Assembly (NCBI GenBank): GCA_963728395.1
Contig: CAVSJJ010000004.1
Location: forward strand, 538,120 to 602,119
From: CAVSJJ01 sp963728395
Lineage (GTDB): Bacteria > Actinomycetota > Actinomycetes > Actinomycetales > Dermatophilaceae
DNA length: 64,000 nucleotides
Direction: 5' to 3'
Shown here piece by piece: positions 27,438-35,131 of this stretch (position 1 is the stretch's first letter; every line of letters starts with the position of its first letter). The position numbers and the translations under genes are program-made. A model generated the notes under the pieces. It ran no database searches and was not told the DNA's origin. It worked only from the letters and a program-made list of their open reading frames with translations.

Positions 27438-27642
27438 CAATCATGGAGAGATGTCGCGAGTGGCAGACGCAGGTGTGGGCCGTGGGCGACAACTGGGCTC
27501 GAGCCCGACTGGCCAGGGACCGATCCGACCCACGAGCCAGGTTGGCCTGCCCGGCCCCGGCACCTGGGCTGCGCCGCCCCTTCCTCGCGGGCCCGCACGG
27601 GCGTCTCGACGATCGGGCACGAACAGGAAGGGCGGATGGACC

Positions 27643-28287
27643 ATGGAACGAAACGTCGAGCTTGTGATCTTCGACTGCGACGGAGTGCTTGTCGACAGCG
27701 AGCTCATCTCGGCACAGGTGGGATCCCGTGTCCTCGCCGACCTCGGTTGGGATGTCACGCCGCAGGAGCTCGTCCAACGGTTCGCGGGATGCAGTGAGGA
27801 CCACTGGCGCACCGCTGTCGAAGTCGAGCTCGGCCGCAAGCTGCCGCAGGACTGGGACGCTCCCTACCGATCCTGGTACGAGGCCGCGTTCGAGGCCGAG
27901 CTACGAGCCGTTCCGGGTGTGGTCAGGGCGATCGGGGCACTCCCGCACCGGCGCTGCGTTGCGTCGAACGGCCCACGAGACAAGATCCTCAGCAACCTCC
28001 GCCGAACTGGTCTCGCGAAGGCATTCGAGGGGCGGGTCTTCAGCGCGGAGGACGTGCAGCAGGGGAAGCCGGCCCCAGACCTCTTTCTGCATGCCGCCCG
28101 CAGCATGGGCGTGGAGCCCCGGCACTGTGTCGTGGTCGAGGACAGTCCCCCCGGCCTGGCGGCGGCCCGGGCTGCCGGGATGCGAGCACTCGCCTATGCC
28201 TCCGGCCTCGTCCCGGTCGAACGACTGATCGGTGGCGGTGCGACCATCTTCCACGCCATGGCCGAGCTGCCAGAGTTGATCGGCTGA
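27643..28287 (+). CDS. HAD-family sugar phosphatase or phosphomutase
   Basis: A 214-residue haloacid dehalogenase-like hydrolase. Motif I is DCDGVLVDS with nucleophile Asp11 and acid Asp13; SNGP is motif II, QGKPAPD motif III (Lys) and VVEDSPPG motif IV. The cap lies after motif I, as in phosphosugar phosphatases and beta-phosphoglucomutase. GGAAGGGCGG is upstream of ATG 27643. The shared operator suggests a role in handling a phosphorylated sugar from the SIS/kinase pathway. Confidence 0.85.
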   Translation: MERNVELVIFDCDGVLVDSELISAQVGSRVLADLGWDVTPQELVQRFAGCSEDHWRTAVEVELGRKLPQDWDAPYRSWYEAAFEAELRAVPGVVRAIGALPHRRCVASNGPRDKILSNLRRTGLAKAFEGRVFSAEDVQQGKPAPDLFLHAARSMGVEPRHCVVVEDSPPGLAAARAAGMRALAYASGLVPVERLIGGGATIFHAMAELPELIG

Positions 28288-28514
28288 CGTCCCGGTAGAC
28301 CGTTCGCCGGCGAGGCGGCGGGCCGCGGCACGGCCCTGCCCTTCCGTCCGATCGCGACCCCCGAGGGGGTGGGCGGTCCAACGAAGACCAACAGGCCGCC
28401 CAATGGGTTCGGTCATCCATGGCCCCACCCGAGACACCGCCCATGAGTTGACGAGACAGCGCCAGCCCGACCAACCAGGACCGACAGGGGAAGCATCAAG
28501 CCTGCCGAGCCACC

Positions 28515-28730
28515 TCGACGGCCCCTGCGCCGCCGGGGTTGGTCGACGCGCTCACCCGAGCTCCGGCGCTCGGCCCTGTCGCCGTGGCTCAACGCCGGCC
28601 CCCCAGCGTCCAGGTCGCCCGGTGGGGGGATACAACATCACCGTGGGCGCCGGATACGCCGTCGACGTCCTGCTGCGGATGCTCGCCAGCCGCATTGCCG
28701 GATCCAGCGAAGACCCCGACGCCCAGTGAG
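28515..28730 (+). pseudogene. tyrosine recombinase remnant
   Basis: Short segments match the C-terminal part of the integrase at 37.8-38.4 kb: APAPPGLVDALTR against APPELVDALAR, then SPWLNAGPP against SLWLNAGVP, and an arginine/tyrosine region. The middle is deleted and the frame is lost. It runs straight into a partial copy of the sensor kinase, so it marks an old recombination joint. Confidence 0.6.
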
Positions 28731-28998
28731 AAGAGCACCGCCTGCCCGAAGGCATTGTCGACGTGCGTCTGCAGGTCGTCGGGCAACTGCGCCGACACCA
28801 TCCCGAGGTGCCGGTGGAACACCTGCGGAGCAACCAGGGTGGCCACGATCAGCATCGTGATCGCCCCCGACCAGACGACCAACGTCATGGCCAGGAACAG
28901 CCGCCAGACCAGGCGAGAGGTGTCGATGCCCCTCATCCCGAGCCCATCCGGTAGCCCACGCCGCGAACGGTCACGATGTACCGAGGGTTGACGGAGTC
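28708..28998 (-). pseudogene. partial duplicate of response regulator end and sensor kinase start
   Basis: About 290 bp, nearly identical to 40990-41280. It encodes the end of the response regulator and the first 75 residues of the sensor kinase (MRGIDTSRLVWRLFLAM onward) with a few substitutions. The kinase is cut off before its HAMP and catalytic domains, so no function is expected. Direct orientation with the full copy 12 kb away makes it a possible site for homologous recombination. Confidence 0.85.
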
Positions 28999-29142
28999 CC
29001 GTTGCGGGGCCGGGTGGCATGGCTGACACGTTGTCGCGGGGCCGGGCTCCTGACCGTCGCAACGAGCACGCTCAAGGCCTCAACGCCGGCTCTACCTCCT
29101 TGAGGTGACGGCGCCCTCGGTTCGCAGTACCTGCCCGGCGGA

Positions 29143-29454
29143 TCAGTGGATGAGGAGTAGCCCAACTCCGACCAGGAGTATCAATCCCAGCGCGAGGACG
29201 AGCATCAGGACGGGGCCGCGCTTGGATCCGCTGTGGCGCAGCGCGATGGCGAGAGGCCCAATCGGGTGTGGCACAAGTTCTCCTTGGGGGATGACGGATA
29301 CCGCCGAGCGACGTTGCCCGGGAACCACCGACGCCCGCGAGAGCTCGTGCGCGCCTTCGAGGTCGGCTTCGAGCTCTTCGCGGTATCGGTCGCGGCGCTG
29401 CGTGCCCCAGTCTAGGGAGACAACGAGCAGGAACACCCGGGTTAGCACATTCAC
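29143..29454 (-). CDS. hypothetical protein with C-terminal membrane helix
   Basis: A 103-residue protein. The N-terminal part has WGTQRRDRYREELEADLEGA, a pattern seen in actinobacterial proteins encoded near PadR regulators; the C-terminus is one hydrophobic helix (PVLMLVLALGLILLVGVGL). GGGAG lies 6 nt before GTG 29454. Its role is unknown. Confidence 0.55.
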   Translation of the reverse strand: MNVLTRVFLLVVSLDWGTQRRDRYREELEADLEGAHELSRASVVPGQRRSAVSVIPQGELVPHPIGPLAIALRHSGSKRGPVLMLVLALGLILLVGVGLLLIH

Positions 29455-29723
29455 GCGAGACTCCCGGGGCCGCTCGCCAGGTCGACGGTCCAGCGCCGCC
29501 ACTCGACCGGCTGCTCGGTGATGAGATCACCGGCGCCTGCCGCGCCGGGGACCGTGGGCACGATGCCACAACGGCAGGTTCTGACTCCGCCCGAATCCCG
29601 CTCTGAAGGTGTCCGCCGGTCTGTCGTGTGATGTTGCAGCCACGTCGCCGTCCACGTTCGTGCGGAGCGGGATGCTGGACGCGGGCCGAGTGGTGGGCGG
29701 CCGGTCGGAGGAGCGCGATAGAC

Positions 29724-30026
29724 GTGGTTGAGGCCCCGCGAAGCCGGACCGGGCGAAGGGCGCGTGCGCGGGGTGGCTGGGCGGCGATGACGCTCGCGGG
29801 AGCGGCAGCGTTCTGGGCGGCCAACCTGATCATCTCGCTGACGCCCAGCGCCACCGCGTACCGGTCGGCACTGTCGATCGAGTACGTCCCCATGCTCGTC
29901 GAGGCCGCTGTCGGAGGACTGGTCCTCGCGGGCCTGGTCAGCCTGACCATCGGGCTGCTGGCGCGCGCACGAGACGCCGGCGGCGACCATCAGGGCGGGG
30001 AGGCGACCGAGGAGAAGGAGCCATGA
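29724..30026 (+). CDS. small membrane protein
   Basis: A 100-residue protein with two predicted helices (AMTLAGAAAFWAANLIISL and PMLVEAAVGGLVLAGLVSL) and a charged tail ending in EEKEP. GGAGGAG lies about 9 nt before GTG 29724. It overlaps the DUF4386 gene by 4 nt (ATGA), so the two are probably made together. Function unknown. Confidence 0.6.
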   Translation: MVEAPRSRTGRRARARGGWAAMTLAGAAAFWAANLIISLTPSATAYRSALSIEYVPMLVEAAVGGLVLAGLVSLTIGLLARARDAGGDHQGGEATEEKEP

Positions 30027-30745
30027 CCAGCACCCTCAGCGCGGCCAGAGCCACCACACCGGACTCCTGGGGACGCACCGGGCTCGCCCGGCGGGCCGGC
30101 GCGCTCTACCTCGCGTACATCGTGGCCACCCTCCTCGCCAGCCTGACCGGCCACATCGGGCTCAGCGACGCCCACACCCCGCGCGCCACGATCGCCGACA
30201 ACGAGGCGGCGTTCCGGGTCGGGCTCGTCGCGGCCCTGGCCTCGGGCCTGCTCTTCGTCACCACCGCGTGGGCCCTCTACGCCCTGCTTCGCCCTGTCGA
30301 CCGGAGCCTGGCCCTGCTCCTGCTGGTCCTCAACGCGGTCGGCGTGGCCATCCAGTGCGCCAGCTACCTGCCCCTGCTCACCGTCCTCGCCCAGAACGAC
30401 AGCACCCTGGGCCTGCAGGGCCTGACCGGCGCGCAGCTGGACTCGATGGCCATGCTCTCCCTTTCCACCTACCAGGTCGGGTTCGTCACCGCCCAGCTGT
30501 TCTTCTCCGCCTGGCTCTTCCCCCTCGGCTGGCTCGTGCTGCGCTCCGGGTTCCTTCCCCGCCTGTTGGGATGGCTCCTCCTCCTCGACGGGGTCGCGGT
30601 GCTCATCTGGCTCCTCCAGACCCTCCTGGCCCCCTCGTACCCCGCGATCAGCTACCCCATGTGGGTCGTCGGGTTCGTCGCCGAAGTCGGCCTCGCCCTC
30701 TGGCTCGTCATCAAGGGCACGAAGCCCGGGGCGCCGACCAACTGA
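30023..30745 (+). CDS. DUF4386 domain membrane protein
   Basis: A 240-residue integral membrane protein with about six helices. RRAGALYLAYIV at the N-terminus, ADNEAAFRVGLVAAL and LLRSGFLPRLLGWLL-like residues near the C-terminus are those of DUF4386. GAGGAGAAGG precedes the ATG. No biochemical role is known; it pairs with the small membrane protein upstream. Confidence 0.82.
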   Translation: MTSTLSAARATTPDSWGRTGLARRAGALYLAYIVATLLASLTGHIGLSDAHTPRATIADNEAAFRVGLVAALASGLLFVTTAWALYALLRPVDRSLALLLLVLNAVGVAIQCASYLPLLTVLAQNDSTLGLQGLTGAQLDSMAMLSLSTYQVGFVTAQLFFSAWLFPLGWLVLRSGFLPRLLGWLLLLDGVAVLIWLLQTLLAPSYPAISYPMWVVGFVAEVGLALWLVIKGTKPGAPTN

Positions 30746-31273
30746 GCCCCCACTCACGGCCGGCCCACGTCGAGGCGGACAATGCGCCTCGCACCGACGC
30801 CGAGCACACCCGCGACGCCGCATCCGGCGAGCCAGGAATTGACTCGCAGCAGCCGCGTCCCCCGTCGACTCGACCACCCCAGGCAGCCAACAGCTGAGGA
30901 CATCTGGCGGCGCTAGGGTACGGCCGCGTCAGCCGGAGGCCATACGCGGCTAAGTGGGGCATACATCTCTCCCCATTTCGCACCTCGGTGCGTGCGAACA
31001 CTGGTCTGCTGCGCACCTGACCGAACCGCCCGATGCAGACCAAGCGCCCCCGGCCCACTCGGATGGCGCGCTCAGGCAGGAGAGCGAAGGTCTGCGCGGG
31101 ACCCGCTCCCACGCCCTGTGGGCCGAAGATGCCGTGACAGTCAACGCGCGGTAGGGGAGCAACCCGCGCTGCCTGAGAGAGCAGCAGGAGCGGAGCAGCG
31201 GAGGATTGGTCCCCTACCGCTCATCGGGTTCATCAGGGTCGTATCCCCCGGGGTCGACCCTCCCTGCGACCTC
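30746..31273. other. gene-free region with a short repeated remnant
   Basis: About 530 nt left of the IS21-type element. From about 30905 to 31022 one frame reads LAALGYGRVSRRPYAAK and continues to a stop without a start codon. It resembles the short reading frame at 62621, so both may derive from the same gene. The rest shows no family-like coding sequence. Confidence 0.4.
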
Positions 31274-31342
31274 TGTCGACGACGCTTGAAAACGAGGCCA
31301 TAGCGACGGTCGAAAACGAGGCCACCCAGACAGATTGGATGG

Positions 31343-32587
31343 GTGATCTCTGTGGAGGATTGGGCTCTGATCCGGCGGCTGGTGGCCGATGGTGTTCCGC
31401 AGCGTCAGGTTGCGCGGGACCTGGGCATCGGCCGGTCGACTGTTGAGCGGGCGCTGGCGTCTGACCGGCCGCCGAGGTACGAACGGCCGCCGGTGGCGAC
31501 ATCGTTCACGGCGTTCGAGCCGGCGGTGCGTCAGCTGCTGGTCAAGACGCCGGACATGCCGGCGACGGTGATCGCCGAGCGGGTTGGGTGGACCGGGTCG
31601 ATCACCTGGTTCCGTGAGAACGTCCGCCGGCTGCGGCCTGACCACTACCCGGTCGACCCGTCGGACCGGTTGATCTGGCTGCCCGGGGATGCGGCGCAGT
31701 GCGACTTGTGGTTCCCGCCGAAGAAGATCGGTCTCGAGGACGGCACGAGGACGCTGTTGCCGGTGATGGTGATCACCGCGGCACACTCGAGGTTCATGCT
31801 CGGGCGGATGATCCCGACCCGCCACACCGCGGATCTGCTGTTGGGGATGTGGGTGCTGCTGCAGGTCCTGGGCCGGGTTCCGCGGCGGCTGATCTGGGAC
31901 AACGAGACCGGTATCGGTCGCGGGAAGCGGCACGCCGAGGGCGTGGGCGCGTTCACCGGCACCCTCGCGACGACGCTGCAGCGCCTGAAGCCGAACGACC
32001 CGGAGTCCAAGGGGCTGGTGGAACGCCGGAACGGGTTCTTCGAGACCTCGTTCATGCCCGGTCGCGAGTTCGAGTCCCCGGCGGACTTCGACGACCAGTT
32101 CACCGACTGGCTGACCAAGGCCAACTCCAGGGTGGTGCGCACGCTTCGGGCCCGCCCGGTCGACCTGCTCGACGCCGACCGGGCCGCGATGCTGCCGCTG
32201 CCGCCCGTCGCCCCGGCGGTGGGGTGGGCCAACCGGGTCCGGCTGGGCCGCGACTACTACGTTCGCCTCGACAGCAACGACTACTCGGTCGACCCCGCGG
32301 TGATCGGCCGGTTCGTCGATGTCACCGCCGACCTGTCGCGGGTCGAGGTCCGCCACGACGGGCGCCTGGTCGCTGCCCATGACCGGGTCTGGGCACGCGG
32401 GATGACGATCACCGACCCCGCCCATCTCGCAGCCGCGAAGGTCCTGCGCGAGCAGTTCCAGCGACCGCGACCAGCAGCCGACCCCGACGACGGGCTGGTT
32501 CGAGACTTGGCCGACTACGACCGCGCCTTCGGACTCCTCGACGCCGGCCCAACCCATGGTCCAGCCGATGGCGAGGAGGTGGCCTGA
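31343..32587 (+). CDS. istA: IS21-family transposase IstA
   Basis: A 414-residue DDE transposase. An N-terminal helix-turn-helix (GVPQRQVARDLGIGRSTVERAL) binds the ends; the catalytic residues are Asp in DAAQCDLW, Asp in IWDNE and Glu in GLVERRNGFFE. GTG 31343 is 69 nt inside the left end. Its stop overlaps the istB start (TGATG), as is standard for IS21. Confidence 0.92.
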   Translation: MISVEDWALIRRLVADGVPQRQVARDLGIGRSTVERALASDRPPRYERPPVATSFTAFEPAVRQLLVKTPDMPATVIAERVGWTGSITWFRENVRRLRPDHYPVDPSDRLIWLPGDAAQCDLWFPPKKIGLEDGTRTLLPVMVITAAHSRFMLGRMIPTRHTADLLLGMWVLLQVLGRVPRRLIWDNETGIGRGKRHAEGVGAFTGTLATTLQRLKPNDPESKGLVERRNGFFETSFMPGREFESPADFDDQFTDWLTKANSRVVRTLRARPVDLLDADRAAMLPLPPVAPAVGWANRVRLGRDYYVRLDSNDYSVDPAVIGRFVDVTADLSRVEVRHDGRLVAAHDRVWARGMTITDPAHLAAAKVLREQFQRPRPAADPDDGLVRDLADYDRAFGLLDAGPTHGPADGEEVA

Positions 32588-33387
32588 TGGCAGGCAAGGC
32601 GAAGACCGACGCCACCGAGGCACTCAAGCAGCTGACCTACCTGGCGTCGGCGTTGAAGGCGCCCCGGATCACCGAGTCAGCAGCAAGGCTGGCCGACCAC
32701 GCCCGCGATGCCGGCTGGACCCACGAGGAGTACCTCGCCGCGGTCCTGGACCGTGAGGTCGCCGCCCGGAACGCCTCCGGCGCCCAGCTGCGGATCCGGG
32801 CCGCCGGGTTCGCCGCCAGGAAGACGATCGAGGAGTTCGACTGGGGCGCCCAGCCCGCCGTCCGACAGCAGGTCGCATCGCTGGCATCCGGCGGGTTCCT
32901 CACCGAAGCACGCAACGTCGTCCTGCTCGGCCCGCCCGGAACCGGGAAGACCCACCTGGCCACCGGGCTGGGCATCGCCGCCGCCAACCACGGCCACCGG
33001 GTCCTGTTCGCGACCGCGACCGACTGGGTCACCCGCCTCACCGACGCCCACCGCACCGGACGACTCCCGCACGAACTCACCAGGCTGCGGCGCTACGGGC
33101 TGATCATCATCGACGAGGTCGGCTACCTGCCCTTCGAACAAGACGCCGCGAACCTCTTCTTCCAACTCGTGTCCAGCCGCTACGAACACGCCTCCCTCAT
33201 CCTGACGTCCAACCTGCCGTTCAGCGGCTGGGGCGGCGTGTTCGGCGACCAAGCCGTCGCCGCCGCGATGATCGACCGCGTCGTCCACCACGCCGACGTC
33301 CTCACCCTCAAAGGCGCCAGCTACCGGCTACGCAACCGCGGGATCGACACCCTGCCCAGCATCAAGACCCAAGACACGGCAAACTAG
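32587..33387 (+). CDS. istB: IS21-family helper ATPase IstB
   Basis: A 266-residue AAA+ ATPase that selects target DNA and stimulates IstA. Walker A is GPPGTGKT (115-122), Walker B is LIIIDEVGYLP, and the sensor region is ILTSNLPFSGW. Its ATG overlaps the istA stop by one base. Length and motif order are complete. Confidence 0.93.
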   Translation: MAGKAKTDATEALKQLTYLASALKAPRITESAARLADHARDAGWTHEEYLAAVLDREVAARNASGAQLRIRAAGFAARKTIEEFDWGAQPAVRQQVASLASGGFLTEARNVVLLGPPGTGKTHLATGLGIAAANHGHRVLFATATDWVTRLTDAHRTGRLPHELTRLRRYGLIIIDEVGYLPFEQDAANLFFQLVSSRYEHASLILTSNLPFSGWGGVFGDQAVAAAMIDRVVHHADVLTLKGASYRLRNRGIDTLPSIKTQDTAN

Positions 33388-33706
33388 ACAACACGAACCG
33401 GTGGCCTCGTTTTCGAGCGTCGCATCGGCCTCATTTTCGACCGTCGTCGACAGACCTCGGTCAGTGTCCGGGGTGGTACTCCCAGCCGGTGTCTGGCCGC
33501 GGAGATCGGTTGGATCGTGCCGTGCCGGCCGGCGCCGCCCACGGATTCCCGGGGCAAGCAGCCTCTTTCCGAGGCGCCGTTCGACAGGCAGCGCCCCGCC
33601 GAGACCAGCGAGTTCAGCGAGCCCGCCTCCAGGCGGCTCGACCGCTCGTCGGGACTACTCTGGCGATGTCCACTACGACGCGGTAAGACACTGGAGGGCG
33701 ACAACG

Positions 33707-34156
33707 ATGAACCTCGCCGAGCGGCTCACGGCTCAGTCCGACGCATTGATCGCGGAGGCGACGGCGGCGCTCGACCACGCCCGCCTGGCTCACTACACCA
33801 AGGACGGGCCGGGGGCCGCCCAGGCCCGCATCGAGGACCTCTTCGGTGTGCTCGTGCGGAGTCTGAGCGAAGGGTCACCGGTGCCCGTGGTGTCCCACGC
33901 CGAGACAGTCGCGCACCAACGGTTCACCGCGGGCTTCGGCATCGAGGAGGTCCAGGTGGCGTTCAACATCCTCGAGGAGACGCTGTGGCGGCACCTGGTC
34001 GCCGAGGCACCCGCCGCCGAGCTCGGCACGGACCTCGGTCTGATCGGGTCGGTGCTCGGCGCCGGGAAGGACCAGCTCGCGCGCAGTTACGTCGAGCTCG
34101 CCGCCAGACGGCACGTCTCCCACATCGACCTACAGGCGATGCAGGACCAGGCCTGA
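33707..34156 (+). CDS. hypothetical protein, RsbR N-terminal-like four-helix fold
   Basis: A 149-residue soluble, helical protein. AHYTKDGPGAAQARIEDLF followed by ERF-like FGIEEVQVAFNILEE and VLGAGKDQLARSYVELA fit the four-helix domains found in RsbR-type stressosome proteins and some sensor kinases. GGAGGG is 10 nt before ATG 33707. It stands alone right of the IS21 element, whose insertion may have cut its promoter region. Function is inferred only. Confidence 0.55.
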   Translation: MNLAERLTAQSDALIAEATAALDHARLAHYTKDGPGAAQARIEDLFGVLVRSLSEGSPVPVVSHAETVAHQRFTAGFGIEEVQVAFNILEETLWRHLVAEAPAAELGTDLGLIGSVLGAGKDQLARSYVELAARRHVSHIDLQAMQDQA

Positions 34157-34546
34157 GCGTCCAACCACCCGTCACCGAAGAGAGGTCGTCACCACGCCCC
34201 TACCGGCGGACGTCCCCGACGGGCGCTCCATACCCGCAGACTCAGTCATTGGCCGGATGAGGAAGGACTGACCGCGCGTGGGATCCCACCCTCCCCAAGG
34301 GTGTGTCGTCGTTCTCGTCTCGAAGCAATAGGAAGCGCCCGCCGAGACAAGGGAAAGTGGCGAAAGCACGCAGCTCGCGTTCACGCGGATCGCGGTAGGA
34401 GCAGCTTCGGCTGTGACCGTCGGCTCGTTGAGCGGGAGCACGACCTCAATCTCGGTCGTCGCTTCGGCAGTGGCTTGCGCCTCTAGGAACCTCTCGGGTT
34501 CGTTCGCGGACAAGGCGGGCGACGTCCTGCCGCCGGCGACGGACGG
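34157..34546. other. gene-free region
   Basis: About 390 nt. A minus-strand frame at 34172-34513 is open, but its product is low in complexity and has no family-like motif or ribosome site, so it was not called. No repeat or operator was seen. Confidence 0.35.
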
Positions 34547-34756
34547 TCAGCGGTTCCGTTGGCGACGTCGAACGCCCCACACTCCAAGGGCGACCCCGAC
34601 CAGCGTCAGCATCGGGACCAGATTCCAGAGCAGCCCCTGCGCCTCACGCAGGAGGCCGCCGCTCTCTTCCAGCACCGGGTTGAGCACGAGGTAGATCACC
34701 GATCCCACAGCGAGACCCAGGAGACCGCCCACCATCGCGACCAAGAAGGTGCGCAT
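34547..34756 (-). CDS. small two-helix membrane protein
   Basis: A 69-residue protein with two hydrophobic helices (MRTFLVAMVGGLLGLAVG onward and LWNLVPMLTLVGVALGVW) and a basic tail RRRQRNR, giving an N-in, C-in hairpin. No clear ribosome site precedes ATG 34756. The hydrophobic pattern makes chance unlikely, but function is unknown. Confidence 0.5.
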   Translation of the reverse strand: MRTFLVAMVGGLLGLAVGSVIYLVLNPVLEESGGLLREAQGLLWNLVPMLTLVGVALGVWGVRRRQRNR

Positions 34757-35131
34757 GCTTGATGCTTGCAGGTGACCGGACCCCCGGACCCCAAGTACGG
34801 CATTCGTCACAGCCAACGCGGCAGGCGGCGGAAGGACGCGTCCTGGATCGATCGGCCTCGGTCGGCCGAGCGCCGACTCACTGGTCTTGAGGTGGGCGCG
34901 CTGCGCTGGCACGCCTCTGGTGCTCGCGCAGTCCCGCATGGCACTCTCGAAGGACGGCTCCGGTCGTCTCGTCGGTGATCGTCGCGTCGTACTTGATCGT
35001 CGATGGAAACGAGCGTTGCGAGGCAGCAGGTGCCCACAGCAGATGACGATCACGGTGGTCGATGTCGAGGCGTGCTGGTCGTCGCGGTCGCGTGACGGCC
35101 TGTCGGGGTGTCGGCGAGGCCACGGTTCCTC
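34757..35131. other. gene-free region
   Basis: About 375 nt between the small membrane protein gene and the end of the TPR regulator gene. A minus-strand frame near 34878-35030 contains IKYDATITDETTGAVLRE, which looks protein-like but has no start with a ribosome site. It may be a fragment. Confidence 0.3.

Larger units (their letters stand above)
31274..33452. mobile_element. IS21-family insertion sequence
   Basis: A 2.18-kb element with istA and istB. The ends are inverted: TGTCGACGACG at the left and CGTCGTCGACA at the right. Inside each end are two copies of a GAAAACGAGGCC-type repeat, the multiple transposase sites usual for IS21. GACCTC flanks both sides (31268-31273 and 33453-33458) as a 6-bp target duplication. 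Both genes are intact, so the element may be recent and active. Confidence 0.9.

Noticed and set aside
34172..34513. Minus-strand frame beginning MSANEPERF.
   Set aside because: No ribosome site and no family-like motif; could not be supported.
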